Shown here one piece after another: positions 46,798 to 55,684 of a DNA stretch of 62,490 bases. This DNA is from Verrucomicrobiota bacterium (GTDB taxonomy: Bacteria; Verrucomicrobiota; Verrucomicrobiia; Opitutales; Opitutaceae): assembly GCA_019510185.1 (NCBI GenBank), contig JAEKKV010000025.1, positions 1 through 62,490 on the forward strand. Direction: 5' to 3'. The position numbers were made by a program, and so were the translations under genes. The notes beneath the pieces were generated by a model that saw only the letters and a program-made list of their open reading frames with translations, searched no databases and was not told the DNA's origin. Within the stretch, counting starts at the first letter, position 1. Each line of letters opens with the position of its first letter.

Positions 46798-47775
46798 ATG
46801 GCCGTCCTCACCTACCGCGAAGCTATCCGCGCCGCCCTCTCCGAAGAACTCACCCGCGATGAAAACGTCGTCCTCCTCGGCGAGGAAGTCGCGCAGTTCC
46901 ACGGCGCCTACAAAGTCTCCGACGGGCTCCTCGAAAAATTCGGGCCCAAACGCATCGTGGACACCCCCATCTCCGAAGCCGGCTTCATCGGCATGGGCGT
47001 CGGTGCCTCGATGCTCGGCATCCGTCCCGTGATGGAGCTCATGTTCTGGTCCTTCTACTCCGTCGCCTTCGACCAGATCCTCAACAACGCCGCCAACGTT
47101 CGCTACATGTCCGGCGGCCTCATCAACTGCCCCATCGTCATCCGCGGCCCGGCCAACGGCGGCACCAACGTCGGTGCCACCCACTCCCACACCCCGGAAA
47201 ACGTCCTCGCCAACCACCCCGGCATCAAGGTCGTCGTCCCCGCCACCGCGCGCGACGCCAAGGGCCTGCTCAAGTCCGCCATCCGTGACAACGACCCGGT
47301 GATGTTCCTCGAGAACACCATTCTCTACGGCGAAAAGGGCGAGGTGCCCGACACCGAGGAGCTCATCCCCCTCGGCCTCGCCGACGTGAAGCGCGAAGGC
47401 ACCGATCTCACCATCGTCACCTACGGCCGCTCCGTCCTGCACTCGCTCGTCGCCGCGGACATCCTTGAAAAAGAACACGACGTGTCCGTCGAAGTGGTCG
47501 ATCTGCGCACCATCCGCCCGCTCGACATCGACACCGTGCTCGCCTCGGTCAAAAAAACCCACCGCGTGCTCATCGTCGAGGAGCAGAAGCCCTTCGCCAG
47601 CGTTGGCTCGCAACTCGCGTTCATGATCCAGAAGGAAGCCTTCGACGAACTCGACGGCCCCATCCACCGTCTCGCCACCATCGACGCGCCCGCGATCTAC
47701 AGCCCCCCCGTCGAAGTCGAGCAGCTGCCCAACCCGCAGCGCGTCCTCAAGGCGGCCCTCGCCGCCGTCGCCTGA
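46798..47775 (+). CDS. pdhB: Pyruvate dehydrogenase E1 component, beta subunit
   Basis: The 325-residue protein starts MAVLTYREAIRAALSEELTR and shows VVLLGEEVAQFHGAYKVSDG, DTPISEAGFIGMGVGASML, MSGGLINCPIVIRGP and VEVVDLRTIRPLDIDTVLAS, all typical of E1 beta/transketolase C-terminal domains. It provides the second half of the thiamine-diphosphate site. It stands between pdhA and pdhC with gaps of 48 and 47 bp, so a single transcript is likely. Confidence 0.96.
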   Translation: MAVLTYREAIRAALSEELTRDENVVLLGEEVAQFHGAYKVSDGLLEKFGPKRIVDTPISEAGFIGMGVGASMLGIRPVMELMFWSFYSVAFDQILNNAANVRYMSGGLINCPIVIRGPANGGTNVGATHSHTPENVLANHPGIKVVVPATARDAKGLLKSAIRDNDPVMFLENTILYGEKGEVPDTEELIPLGLADVKREGTDLTIVTYGRSVLHSLVAADILEKEHDVSVEVVDLRTIRPLDIDTVLASVKKTHRVLIVEEQKPFASVGSQLAFMIQKEAFDELDGPIHRLATIDAPAIYSPPVEVEQLPNPQRVLKAALAAVA

Positions 47776-47822
47776 GCTTCGCCGTCCCTTAACTCTCCGT
47801 TTCCAGCTAAAGACTACTCCGA

Positions 47823-49109
47823 ATGGCCAACATCATCGAAATGCCGAAACTCAGCGACACCATGACGGTGGGCACGCTGGTCAAATGGCTCAAAAAAGAA
47901 GGCGACGTCGTTAAATCCGGCGACATGCTCGCCGAGGTCGAGACCGACAAGGCGACCATGGAGCTCGAGTGCTTCTTTGACGGCACGCTCCTCAAGATTT
48001 TCTCACCCGCCGGTTCGCAGGTCGCCTTGGGTGCCGCCCTCTGCGCCGTGGGCAAACCCGGCGAGACGGTCGAGGCTCCCGCCCCCAAGGCCGCCCCGGC
48101 CGCGGAAGCGCCCAAGCCCGAAGCTGCGCCTGCCGCTTCCGCTCCGACCCACGCGCCCGCCCCGGCCGCGCCCGTGGTCGCGAGCGAACCCGCCCGCGCT
48201 TCCGGTGAGCGTATCAAGATTTCCCCTCTTGCCAAAAAACTCGCGGCCGAGAAAGGCATCGATCCCGCCCGCGTGACCGGTTCCGGCCCCGGCGGCCGCA
48301 TCGTCCGCGCCGACATCGAGGCCGCCGCCAAGGCCGGCACCGCCAAAGCCGGCGCGGCCCCCGCGGCCAAGGGCGGCGCGACCTTCGCCGGCGGCACCGT
48401 CGGCGCGAAGGGTCCTCTCCAGCAGGAACGCTCGGTCGCCGTCTCCACCATGCGCGGCGTCATCGCCAAGCGCCTGCTCGAATCGAAAACCACCATCCCG
48501 CATTTCTATCTCGAGATCGAGGTGGACGCCGAGCCGCTCCTCGCCCTCCGCGAGCAACTCAACAAGGGCCTTGAGGCCGCCGGCGTTAAACTCTCCGTCA
48601 ATGATTTCGTGCTCAAGGCCAGCGCCGAGGCCCTCCGCCGCGTTCCCGACGTCAACGCCTCCTGGCATGGCACCGAGATCCGCTACCATGCGGCCGCCCA
48701 TGTCTCCTTCGCCGTGGCGCTGCCCGACGGCCTCATCACGCCGGTGGTCTTCAACGCCCACGACAAGTCCGTTTTCGAAATCAGCAAGGACGCCAAGAGC
48801 CTCGGCAAAAAAGCCAAGGACAAGAAGCTCACGCCCGCCGAGTTCACCGGCGGCACCTTCTGCGTGTCGAATCTCGGTATGATGGGCATTCCGAAGTTCC
48901 TCCCGATCATCAATCCGCCCAACGCCGCCATTCTCGGCGTCGGCACGACGGTGACGAAACCCGTCGTGAAGAACGGCCAGATCGTCGTGGGCCAGACGCT
49001 CACGCTCGCCCTCTCCGCCGATCACCGCGTGGTGGACGGCGCCGTGGGTGCGCAGTTCCTCGGCGCCCTCAAGGCGGTCTTGGAAAGCCCCGCCCTGATG
49101 CTGGTGTGA
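47823..49109 (+). CDS. pdhC: Pyruvate dehydrogenase E2, dihydrolipoamide acetyltransferase
   Basis: The 428-residue enzyme has a single lipoyl domain (1-78) with lipoylated Lys43 in ETDKATMELE, an Ala/Pro linker (about 80-122), the peripheral-subunit-binding domain (about 128-166, ISPLAKKLAAEKGID, VTGSGPGGRIVRADI), and a catalytic domain ending with SADHRVVDGAVGAQFL (about 399-414), where His is the acid-base catalyst. It makes acetyl-CoA. The E3 gene (lpd) is not present in the window. A terminator follows after 33 bp. Confidence 0.96.
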   Translation: MANIIEMPKLSDTMTVGTLVKWLKKEGDVVKSGDMLAEVETDKATMELECFFDGTLLKIFSPAGSQVALGAALCAVGKPGETVEAPAPKAAPAAEAPKPEAAPAASAPTHAPAPAAPVVASEPARASGERIKISPLAKKLAAEKGIDPARVTGSGPGGRIVRADIEAAAKAGTAKAGAAPAAKGGATFAGGTVGAKGPLQQERSVAVSTMRGVIAKRLLESKTTIPHFYLEIEVDAEPLLALREQLNKGLEAAGVKLSVNDFVLKASAEALRRVPDVNASWHGTEIRYHAAAHVSFAVALPDGLITPVVFNAHDKSVFEISKDAKSLGKKAKDKKLTPAEFTGGTFCVSNLGMMGIPKFLPIINPPNAAILGVGTTVTKPVVKNGQIVVGQTLTLALSADHRVVDGAVGAQFLGALKAVLESPALMLV

Positions 49110-49142
49110 GGTTATCACGAGCCCTGCTCGTCATCTGAAAGA

Positions 49143-49168
49143 CCCGGCCGATTCGGCCGGGCTTTTTT
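49143..49168 (+). terminator. Intrinsic terminator of the pdh operon
   Basis: CCCGGCCG (49143-49150) and CGGCCGGG (49154-49161) with a 3-nt loop precede GCTTTTTT (to 49168). Confidence 0.88.
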
Positions 49169-49171
49169 GTG

Positions 49172-49198
49172 GGTGGACGGCGATCTCCGAGCGCCGTC
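49172..49198. repeat. REP unit, left pair, direct copy
   Basis: GGTGGACGGCGATCTCCGAG then CGCCGTC is nearly identical, as reverse complement, to 49776-49802, and resembles the direct unit 49712-49741. It forms the outer end of the RAYT element, 3 bp after the pdh terminator. Confidence 0.8.
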
Positions 49199-49234
49199 GG
49201 TTCGAGAAACAAGCGAACGACCACGGTCACATGC

Positions 49235-49702
49235 TCAAGTCGACGGTGCCCGGAAGTCGCCGTCCATCCTTTCGAACTTCCAACGCCATTCACCCGTACC
49301 TGCACATAATCCAGCACGGACGGGATTCATCCGGATGTAATAAGCCTTCTCCACCAATTCAGTATCGTTGCGTATACGATGGTCGAAAAATCCTTCCTGC
49401 CAGCGGATACCGTGCTGTTTTTCTTGGTAACGTTTCCAATCGCCCACCACGCGAATCATCGCCTCTTCCCGAGGAAACGAGAGCAAGGCATGCCAATGAT
49501 CAGGCATCAGCACGAACAGCATCACATGCCACCGTAACTTGGCCTGATAAAATGCGACCGAATCCAACAATGACTTCGCCACCCCGGGATCAGTCAAAGC
49601 CACCGCATTTCCACGTTCGCATCGCCCTCGCACATGAAACACCGCGCTATCCTTCACCCACTCCGGCACTCCATGATGTAAACGGGCAGGATACTCTTTC
49701 AT
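49235..49702 (-). CDS. REP-associated tyrosine transposase (RAYT, Y1 HUH family)
   Basis: The 155-residue protein has the IS200-like HUH fold: VFHVRGRCERGNAVAL at the start, LFVLMPDHWHALLSF (about 62-76) with HWH as the metal-binding HUH pair, and YYIRMNPVRAGLC (about 121-133), with the likely catalytic Tyr in KAYYIRMNPVRAG. RAYTs cut single-stranded REP DNA. The C-terminal residues MDGDFRAPST lie in the inverted REP unit at 49239-49269, so the repeat encodes the end of the protein. Length is at the low end of the family (150-220). Confidence 0.88.
   Translation of the reverse strand: MKEYPARLHHGVPEWVKDSAVFHVRGRCERGNAVALTDPGVAKSLLDSVAFYQAKLRWHVMLFVLMPDHWHALLSFPREEAMIRVVGDWKRYQEKQHGIRWQEGFFDHRIRNDTELVEKAYYIRMNPVRAGLCAGTGEWRWKFERMDGDFRAPST
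49239..49269. repeat. REP unit, left pair, inverted copy
   Basis: The reverse complement reads GGATGGACGGCGACTTCCGG then GCACCGTCGAC, similar to the direct unit at 49172. It overlaps the 3' end of the transposase gene. Confidence 0.7.
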
Positions 49703-49711
49703 CAGACTGAA

Positions 49712-49741
49712 GGTGGATCGGCGGCCTCCGGGTACCGTCGG
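49712..49741. repeat. REP unit, right pair, direct copy
   Basis: GGTGGATCGGCGGCCTCCGG then GTACCGTCGG resembles the unit at 49172 in the same orientation. It begins 10 bp upstream of the transposase start. Confidence 0.7.
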
Positions 49742-49775
49742 TTTTCATTCTGGATTTCTGCATTACCACAAGGCA

Positions 49776-49802
49776 GACGGCGCTCGGAGATCACCGTCCA
49801 CC
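49776..49802. repeat. REP unit, right pair, inverted copy
   Basis: The reverse complement reads GGTGGACGGTGATCTCCGAG then CGCCGTC, one mismatch from 49172-49198. It ends 13 bp before the end of the phosphohexose mutase gene. Confidence 0.8.
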
Positions 49803-49814
49803 TTCTAACCCGCC

Positions 49815-51776
49815 CTACCCCTCCGCGCGCTTCTGCGCGTCGGCCTCGATGAGCGCCTTGATCCGGTCGAGCTCGGCCTTCACCTGCCCTTTCACCATCG
49901 CCAGTTCGGCCGCCGTCTTCACCGGAGCGCTCGCGAAAACGTAGAACTTCATCTTCGGCTCGGTGCCGCTACCGCGGGCGGCAAAACTGTAGCCGTTGGC
50001 CAGCGTAACGACGTAAAGATCCTGCTTGGGAATGAGCTCGCCGTCGGCGTCGCGGATGTCCTGCCGGCCGAAATCCTCGAACTTCGTCACCGCCACCTCG
50101 CCAAAGGCCTTGGGCGGAGCCGAACGATAGGTCTCCAGGATGCGCTTGATCTTGGCCGCGCCGCTCGCGCCTTCGTAGTAGAGGTTGACCACGCCTTCGA
50201 GGTAGAAGCCGTATTTCAGGTAAACCTCGTCGAGGTACTCGATCACGGTCTTGCCCTGCGCCTTCACGGCGGCGCACACCTCGGCGAACATGAGGCACGC
50301 GGCGTTGCCGTCCTTGTCGCGCACGTAGTCGTTGGGGAGATAGCCGTAGCTCTCCTCGCAACCGAAGGCGTAGAACGTGGCGTGGCGTTGCAGCAGCTTC
50401 ACGCGGGTTTCGAAGGGCGTGGCGTCGTAGTCGAGGGCGATGCCCTGTTCCTCGAGCAGCACGGCCTTCAGACGGTCTTCGTAGCCCTTGATCTTGGCGG
50501 CGATCCACTTGAAGCCGGTGAGCGTATTGACGACCTTCACGCCGTGGCCGCGGCCGATGGCGTCCTGCAGCGAGGTCGTCACGAAGGTCTTGATGATGGC
50601 CACGCGATCCGAACCGGCGGCGGGAATGACGCCGAGCTCTTTGTACTTATTAAGCCGATACTCAGCGAGCAACGCGCCGATCTGATTGCCGGTGAGCAGG
50701 TGCTGTTTGCCGTCGGGGCCGCGCACGGCCACGCCCATGCGGTCGCAGTCGGGATCGGTCGCCAGCACCACGTCCAGATTCTGCGACTCGGCCAGCTTGA
50801 CGGCCAGCGCGAGCGCCTCGGCGTTCTCGGGATTGGGCGACTTGACCGTGGGGAAGCGCGCGTCAAAGGCGGTCTGCTCCTTCACCTCGTGCACCTCGGC
50901 TCCCGCGTGCAGCAGGAGCGGCACCGAGATGACACCGCCCGTGCCGTGGATGTTGGTGAAGGCGATCTTGAGTTTCGTTTTCTTGAAAACCGCGGGGTCG
51001 ATGGCGGCCTTGCTGGCGACCGCGAGGTAGGCGTCGTCGGCCGGACGGCCCAAGGTGACGACCCGGGTAATGTCCCGGACGAGATACGCGGCCAGATCGG
51101 CGAGCGGCACCGCGTTGACCTCGTCAACGATGCCCTTGTCGTGCGGGGCGACAACCTGCGCGCCGTCCTCGAAGTAGGCCTTGAAGCCGTTGTCGTGGGG
51201 CGGATTGTGGCTGGCCGTGATGACGACGCCGGCATGGGCCTTGAGGTGGCGCACGGTGAAGCTGAGCTGCGGCGTCGAGCGGGGGCCCTCGAAAATGTAG
51301 GCGTTGCCGCCGAGCTTCGTCCAGACGGAGGCGGCGAGCTCGCAGAAGTGGCGCGAGAAATGACGCACGTCGTGCGCGATCACCAGCGCGGGCACCTCGG
51401 AGCGGCCGGACTGTGCGAGGTATTTCTTGGTGTAGCGGAACAGGCCGATGGTGGCGCGGGTGAGCGTGAAGTCGTTGAGGATGTTGCTGCCGATGGCGGC
51501 ATGGGCAGGCGTCCCTTGGGCCGAGGGTGCGCCGGTCTCGGCGTTGGTCGGCAGGTGGGCGATGGTGCGTCCGCGAATGCCGCCGGTGCCGAACTCAAGG
51601 TCCCGGTAGAAGCGGTTGTTCAGCTCGTCCCACGCATCCTTGGCGACCAGTTCGTCGATGCTGGCAACCGCCCAGGCGGGCAGCGAGGCGCCGAGCCAGG
51701 TCGTGAGATTCTTGACGGCGTCGGGAAGGAGCTTGCCGGCCTGGCCGGCAGCTTGGATCGCGGAAAGGGTGCTCAT
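49815..51776 (-). CDS. Phosphoglucomutase/phosphomannomutase family enzyme
   Basis: The 653-residue alpha-D-phosphohexomutase shows the four domain signatures: the substrate-start region FGTGGIRGRTIAHLP, the catalytic serine in VITASHNPPHDNGFKAYF, the metal loop ATDPDCDRMGVAVRG, the sugar-specificity loop FGCEESYGYLP, and the phosphate loop ARGSGTEPKMKFYVFA. It interconverts glucose-1- and glucose-6-phosphate or mannose phosphates. It is somewhat longer than the usual ~570 residues, mostly through an N-terminal extension and insertions. The UDP-sugar pyrophosphorylase gene upstream, 106 bp away, suggests sugar-nucleotide supply for glycans. Confidence 0.9.
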   Translation of the reverse strand: MSTLSAIQAAGQAGKLLPDAVKNLTTWLGASLPAWAVASIDELVAKDAWDELNNRFYRDLEFGTGGIRGRTIAHLPTNAETGAPSAQGTPAHAAIGSNILNDFTLTRATIGLFRYTKKYLAQSGRSEVPALVIAHDVRHFSRHFCELAASVWTKLGGNAYIFEGPRSTPQLSFTVRHLKAHAGVVITASHNPPHDNGFKAYFEDGAQVVAPHDKGIVDEVNAVPLADLAAYLVRDITRVVTLGRPADDAYLAVASKAAIDPAVFKKTKLKIAFTNIHGTGGVISVPLLLHAGAEVHEVKEQTAFDARFPTVKSPNPENAEALALAVKLAESQNLDVVLATDPDCDRMGVAVRGPDGKQHLLTGNQIGALLAEYRLNKYKELGVIPAAGSDRVAIIKTFVTTSLQDAIGRGHGVKVVNTLTGFKWIAAKIKGYEDRLKAVLLEEQGIALDYDATPFETRVKLLQRHATFYAFGCEESYGYLPNDYVRDKDGNAACLMFAEVCAAVKAQGKTVIEYLDEVYLKYGFYLEGVVNLYYEGASGAAKIKRILETYRSAPPKAFGEVAVTKFEDFGRQDIRDADGELIPKQDLYVVTLANGYSFAARGSGTEPKMKFYVFASAPVKTAAELAMVKGQVKAELDRIKALIEADAQKRAEG

Positions 51777-51882
51777 GCGGGAGAGGGATGCGGTTTTAAG
51801 ATGCGAAGATCGGCGGGCGGCGGCAGAAAGGAACGGGTTGGCGCGGTCCGCCGCCCGGTTTTTCAGTCAAGGAGGTCCGGGT

Positions 51883-53313
51883 TCAGGCGGAGAGATACAG
51901 GCCGTCCTTGATTTCGGGTTTGGGCGAGAGTTTCTTCCACGCGTCGGCGAACGAATCCTCGTCGTAACCAAAAGTCGGAGACACTTCGATGGCGAAAGGC
52001 GCCAGGCCGGTGGCGTCGGCGGGGACGGAGGCGCCGTTGGCCTTGAGCCAGCGCACGAACTGCCGGATCTGGTCGTCGCGGCAGGTCTTGGGCGAGTCGA
52101 GTCCCTCGGCGTTTTTCACCGGCGAGAAATCGTCCTCGCGGCGCGTCTCGATGATCACGGGATTTTTCGCGAACGGCAGCGCGTCAAAGACGAACATCTC
52201 GAACTTCACCCCGTTGGGCTTGTCCGGCTTTACCGGGTTGCCCGCGGCGTCGACGGTCGGGATTTTTTTGTCGGCGCGATGGAACGGGAGGGCAACGCCT
52301 TCGCCGCCGGCGGCCATGCGGCGGATGAAGTGGGTGTCGAGGATGTGGATGGCGATGCTGCCGGCGAGGTAGCGCAGCTTGCCCGTGGCGGGATCGATCT
52401 CCTCTTGGTATTCCTTGGGCAGATCGGAATATTCGATGACGAGAGTCTGGCCGTTTTGCGTGCAGAAATGCCCGACTTTTTCGCCGGCATAGGCCTTGGC
52501 GACCATCTTGCTGGACATCTCGGAGCCGCCCAGGACATGCCAGCCGACGAAGGTCGGATCGATGCCGCGCACGAGGGGGTTGTCCACTTGGAAGTAGCTG
52601 AGGATGTCGATGCCTTCCTTCGCCATCAGGTCGAGGGCGCCGCTGCGATCGAGCGCGCGGAGCGAACCGCCGTGCCCGTCGGGCGACATGGCGATGGAGG
52701 CTTTGGTTTCGAGGAGGATTTTGCCGTTGAGATCGACCGCCGGCATGCGGCCCTGACGGAAGAAATGCACGCGTCCGCGATCGAGACCGAAGAAGGCGTG
52801 TTCGGTGAAAAACGCCTCGGTCGCCGCGTGGTTGGCGTGGCTGGTCATGATGAACCAGTGCAGCGGCTTTCCGTAGCGAACGCCGGCGGCGAGGATCTTT
52901 TCGGCGAACACTTGGAAAAGAGTCTTCTTCTTGACCGGCGTGACCGGGTAGGTGCCCTTTGGGCCGTCGTAACCCAGTCGGGTGCCCTGCCCGCCCGCGA
53001 CGGTGAACGCCGCGACGCGGCCCGCGCGCAACGCGGTTTCGCCGGCGATCTTGGCCGAAGCCCAGGCCGGAGCGTCTCCGCCGTGTTCGGGACGCGGTTC
53101 GTACGGGGCGGGAGCCAGCCCGTCGAGATTGATCCCGGTCGCCGCGCCCTTGGCGAGCAACGTGCGGGTCAACTGCTCAATCTCGGCCAGATCGATCTCG
53201 GCGGCGTCGGCCAGGAGGCGCTGCTGATCAGCAGGCGCGAGTTGATCGAAAAACGCGAAGACGTGTCCCTGTCCGGCGCGTTCAAAGGATTCAATAAGCG
53301 GAGACTTGGCCAT
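51883..53313 (-). CDS. UTP--hexose-1-phosphate uridylyltransferase (UDPGP family, AGX-like)
   Basis: The 476-residue protein starts at the ATG giving MAKSPLIESFERAGQG and has an N-terminal helical part. The nucleotidyltransferase signature VAGGQGTRLGYDGPKGTYPV (about 138-157) and the following KKKTLFQVFAEKI are of the eukaryote-like UDPGP type. VDNPLVRGIDPTFVGWHV resembles the UDP-GlcNAc pyrophosphorylase group. It would make UDP-GlcNAc or UDP-glucose from the sugar-1-phosphate. The downstream mutase supports this. The upstream open frame (to 53391) is not conserved. Confidence 0.85.
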   Translation of the reverse strand: MAKSPLIESFERAGQGHVFAFFDQLAPADQQRLLADAAEIDLAEIEQLTRTLLAKGAATGINLDGLAPAPYEPRPEHGGDAPAWASAKIAGETALRAGRVAAFTVAGGQGTRLGYDGPKGTYPVTPVKKKTLFQVFAEKILAAGVRYGKPLHWFIMTSHANHAATEAFFTEHAFFGLDRGRVHFFRQGRMPAVDLNGKILLETKASIAMSPDGHGGSLRALDRSGALDLMAKEGIDILSYFQVDNPLVRGIDPTFVGWHVLGGSEMSSKMVAKAYAGEKVGHFCTQNGQTLVIEYSDLPKEYQEEIDPATGKLRYLAGSIAIHILDTHFIRRMAAGGEGVALPFHRADKKIPTVDAAGNPVKPDKPNGVKFEMFVFDALPFAKNPVIIETRREDDFSPVKNAEGLDSPKTCRDDQIRQFVRWLKANGASVPADATGLAPFAIEVSPTFGYDEDSFADAWKKLSPKPEIKDGLYLSA

Positions 53314-53439
53314 AATAATAAGGCCACGAGTGAGCGAACGAAGCGCATGCGCCGCAACGCCTTTTTCATCGCAGGCCACGCCCGGAAACATTCCCTAGGG
53401 AAGAAGGTAAAAACCGGCCGCCGGCGGGCCGCTTGCCGG

Positions 53440-53727
53440 TTAATCCTCAAAGTCGAAACGAAAGATCAACTCATCCGGTTTCGCATAGCGCAGGCGGCGA
53501 CGGATGACCATTTCGACGTAGGCCGGATCGTTGCGCAGGCGTTGGAGCGTGCGCTCTTGATCGTGCAGGCGTTCCTCGGCCTCGTTCAGGCGACGCTGGG
53601 TGGCGGCTTCGATCAGCTTTAACTGGTTATACTCTTGGCGCGTTTGCCAGAAAAACGCCGCCGAGCCCGCGCCGACACTCAGGAAAAGCAGCAGGTAAAA
53701 AGTGACGATGATCCGGCGCACATGCAT
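53440..53727 (-). CDS. FtsB/DivIC-family septum formation initiator
   Basis: The 95-residue protein has a short cytoplasmic start, one membrane helix (about 6-26, IIVTFYLLLFLSVGAGSAAF), a coiled coil (about 33-66, KLIEAATQRRLNEAEERLHD and following) and the terminal DPAYVEMVIRRRLRYAKPDE. This bitopic plan and the motif are typical of FtsB/DivIC, which stabilise FtsL and FtsQ in the divisome. Length is normal for the family. Its nearest downstream gene is the UDP-sugar pyrophosphorylase (126 bp), which may share the transcript. Confidence 0.82.
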   Translation of the reverse strand: MHVRRIIVTFYLLLFLSVGAGSAAFFWQTRQEYNQLKLIEAATQRRLNEAEERLHDQERTLQRLRNDPAYVEMVIRRRLRYAKPDELIFRFDFED

Positions 53728-53961
53728 GAATTGGAGTTTCCAACACAGAGCGACAAACCCGATTTCTGAAAGCTGAAACTTGAAATTCGAAAGCCGAAAG
53801 CGGGAAAAGAACCGGAGTTCTCCGGCTTTTCTCTCCGGACGCTCACGGTTCGCTCCACGCTGGTTTCACCCAACAGCCCTCCGGTAAAATCCGGTTGAAA
53901 TCAGGGAGCGTCTTCCCTTTTGGCGTGCGTTCCCCCCTCCCTGCGCCTACTCCCATGAGCC

Positions 53962-54777
53962 ATGTATCAGAGCTTCTACGGGTTGAACGAGATGCCGTTC
54001 AACATCACCCCCGACCCGAAGTTCCTTTATCTCAGCCCGACCCATCAGGAGGCGTTGCAACACCTCAAATTCGGGGTGCAGGAACGCAAAGGCTTCATCG
54101 TGCTCATCGGCGAAGTCGGCTGCGGCAAAACCACGCTCTGCCGCCGTTTTCTCAACGAACTGGATTCGGACCGCTACGACACCGCGCTCATCCTCAATCC
54201 GCGCGTCACCGAGACGCAGATGCTCAAGGCCATTCTCACCGAGCTCGGCGAAACCAAGCTCTCCCGCAGTCAGAACGATCTTGTCGCCCAGATGAACCGG
54301 GTGCTGCTGGAGCGCATCGCCCTCGGCCGCGACATCGTCCTCATCATCGACGAGGCGCAAAACCTCTCCTTCGAGGTGCTCGAGCAAATCCGCCTCCTCT
54401 CCAATCTCGAAACCGACCAGCAAAAACTCCTGCAGATCGTATTGATGGGCCAGCCCGAGCTTAAAACCGTGCTGGCTCGCGAGGAGCTCCGTCAGCTCCG
54501 TCAGCGCATCCTCATCCACTACGAACTCAACCCGCTCAACCTGCGAGACGTGGCCCACTATGTGCATCATCGGCTCACGCTCGCCGGCGGCATGGGCCGC
54601 CCCGGTTTCACCCGCTGGGCCTTGCGCGCCGTGCACCGCTACAGCCAGGGAATTCCCCGCATCATCAATAATCTTTGCGACAAATCCCTTCTCTCCGCCT
54701 ACATCCGGGACTCCGATGAAGTCACCTTCTGGGACGTCCGTCGCGCGCACAAGGACATGCAGCACCTCACGGATTGA
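53962..54777 (+). CDS. ExeA/GspA-type AAA ATPase of secretion or EPS system
   Basis: The 271-residue ATPase begins MYQSFYGLNEMPFNITPDPK, the standard start of ExeA-like proteins. Walker A is GEVGCGKT (50-57), Walker B VLIIDEAQNL (about 130-139), and sensor and arginine-finger region ETDQQKLLQIVLMGQPELK. In type II secretion GspA helps secretin assembly with GspB; similar ATPases accompany exosortase/EPS loci. Here a GspB-like protein follows after 191 bp and an O-antigen-ligase-type gene after that. No membrane helix is present. Confidence 0.85.
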   Translation: MYQSFYGLNEMPFNITPDPKFLYLSPTHQEALQHLKFGVQERKGFIVLIGEVGCGKTTLCRRFLNELDSDRYDTALILNPRVTETQMLKAILTELGETKLSRSQNDLVAQMNRVLLERIALGRDIVLIIDEAQNLSFEVLEQIRLLSNLETDQQKLLQIVLMGQPELKTVLAREELRQLRQRILIHYELNPLNLRDVAHYVHHRLTLAGGMGRPGFTRWALRAVHRYSQGIPRIINNLCDKSLLSAYIRDSDEVTFWDVRRAHKDMQHLTD

Positions 54778-54968
54778 TCCCGCAAATACCACCGGCCGTC
54801 CCCGCCCATGGCTTGCATGTAAAGATCCCCTCTCTATTCCCCTCTCCAAGCCGCAAGCTTATCCCCGCTCCCAACCGTAGAAGTTCCCCTCTCTTCATGA
54901 AGCTGGCCGCCCCGGTTCAGTCCTGATGTCTTCTTCGCACCTGGTCGCCACCTGCTCCCTAATCACCC

Positions 54969-55643
54969 ATGAGTCTCATCAACGAAGCGCTTAAAAAGGC
55001 CCAGCGCCAGCGTGCGGACACGGCGGCCGCGTCCCAGCCCGCGCCCGTTGCCCCCATTTCGGGAGAACCGGCCCCGCGCATCGCCAAGCGTCGCCCGCCC
55101 ATGCCAGCGCGCGCCCTCATGTTGCTGATTGGCGGCGGCTGCGCCGTCGCGGTCATGGCCGGCGTAGTGACTTTTATTCTTCTCCATCTCGACGAGCCGC
55201 TCCCACCCGTCGCCAAAATCGCGCCGGCCACCCCGCACGTCAAAGCACCGCCCGTAGAACCCGCGCCTGTCACGCCACCGACCGTGGTGCTGCCCGTGCT
55301 GCCCCCCGACTCCGCGCCGGTGGCCGTCGTGCTGGCCAAACCGACCCCGCCGATGCCTCCGCCGGTCGTCGTCAAACCCGTGCCGGTCGTGGTCGCGCCT
55401 CCCGCGGCCGAGGTCAAACCCGCCGTGCCCGTGGCGAATCCCAAGGCGGAAGCGTTCTTGGAAACGCTGCATGTGACCGGCGTCCGCATGTCCGAAACGG
55501 ACCCCAAGGTCATCATGAACGACCGTATCTTCCGGCTTCATGACGTGGTGGACCGCGCCACCGGCCTCCGCCTGATCCAAGTCGAGCCTTCGAGCCTCAG
55601 TTTCACGGACGCCAGCGGCTACGTTTACACCAAATCCTTTTAA
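54969..55643 (+). CDS. GspB-like protein
   Basis: The 224-residue protein starts MSLINEALKKAQRQRADTAA, the hallmark N-terminus of GspB-like proteins, then a membrane helix (about 48-70), a long Pro/Ala/Val-rich periplasmic linker (about 75-155), and a small C-terminal domain with LHVTGVRMSETDPKVIMNDR and VQVEPSSLSFTDASG-like strands. GspB with GspA recruits peptidoglycan-crossing secretion components. Sequence in the linker is low-complexity. It follows the ExeA-like ATPase by 191 bp and precedes the ligase gene by 41 bp. Confidence 0.78.
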   Translation: MSLINEALKKAQRQRADTAAASQPAPVAPISGEPAPRIAKRRPPMPARALMLLIGGGCAVAVMAGVVTFILLHLDEPLPPVAKIAPATPHVKAPPVEPAPVTPPTVVLPVLPPDSAPVAVVLAKPTPPMPPPVVVKPVPVVVAPPAAEVKPAVPVANPKAEAFLETLHVTGVRMSETDPKVIMNDRIFRLHDVVDRATGLRLIQVEPSSLSFTDASGYVYTKSF

Positions 55644-55684
55644 CTCCGTCCGTCTTTCGCTCTCGTCGTCTTTCGCCCCTCATC

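Larger units (their letters stand above)
49172..49802. mobile_element. RAYT element: transposase with two flanking REP pairs
   Basis: A REP-associated tyrosine transposase gene (49235-49702) lies between two REP pairs. Left pair: direct unit 49172-49198 and inverted unit 49239-49269. Right pair: direct unit 49712-49741 and inverted unit 49776-49802. The outermost units form a ~27-bp near-perfect terminal inverted repeat. This is the arrangement of a RAYT locus that mobilises or maintains REP sequences, sitting between operons. Confidence 0.8.

Noticed and set aside
49235..49702. Reading the IS200-like gene as a complete IS200/IS605 insertion sequence
   Set aside because: The flanking sequences are REP pairs, not IS200 subterminal hairpins, and the protein motifs are of the RAYT type.
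53808..53831. Small hairpin CCGGAGTTCTCCGG followed by CTTTTC
   Set aside because: It lies in the region between divergent ftsB-like and ExeA-like genes, where no transcript should end.
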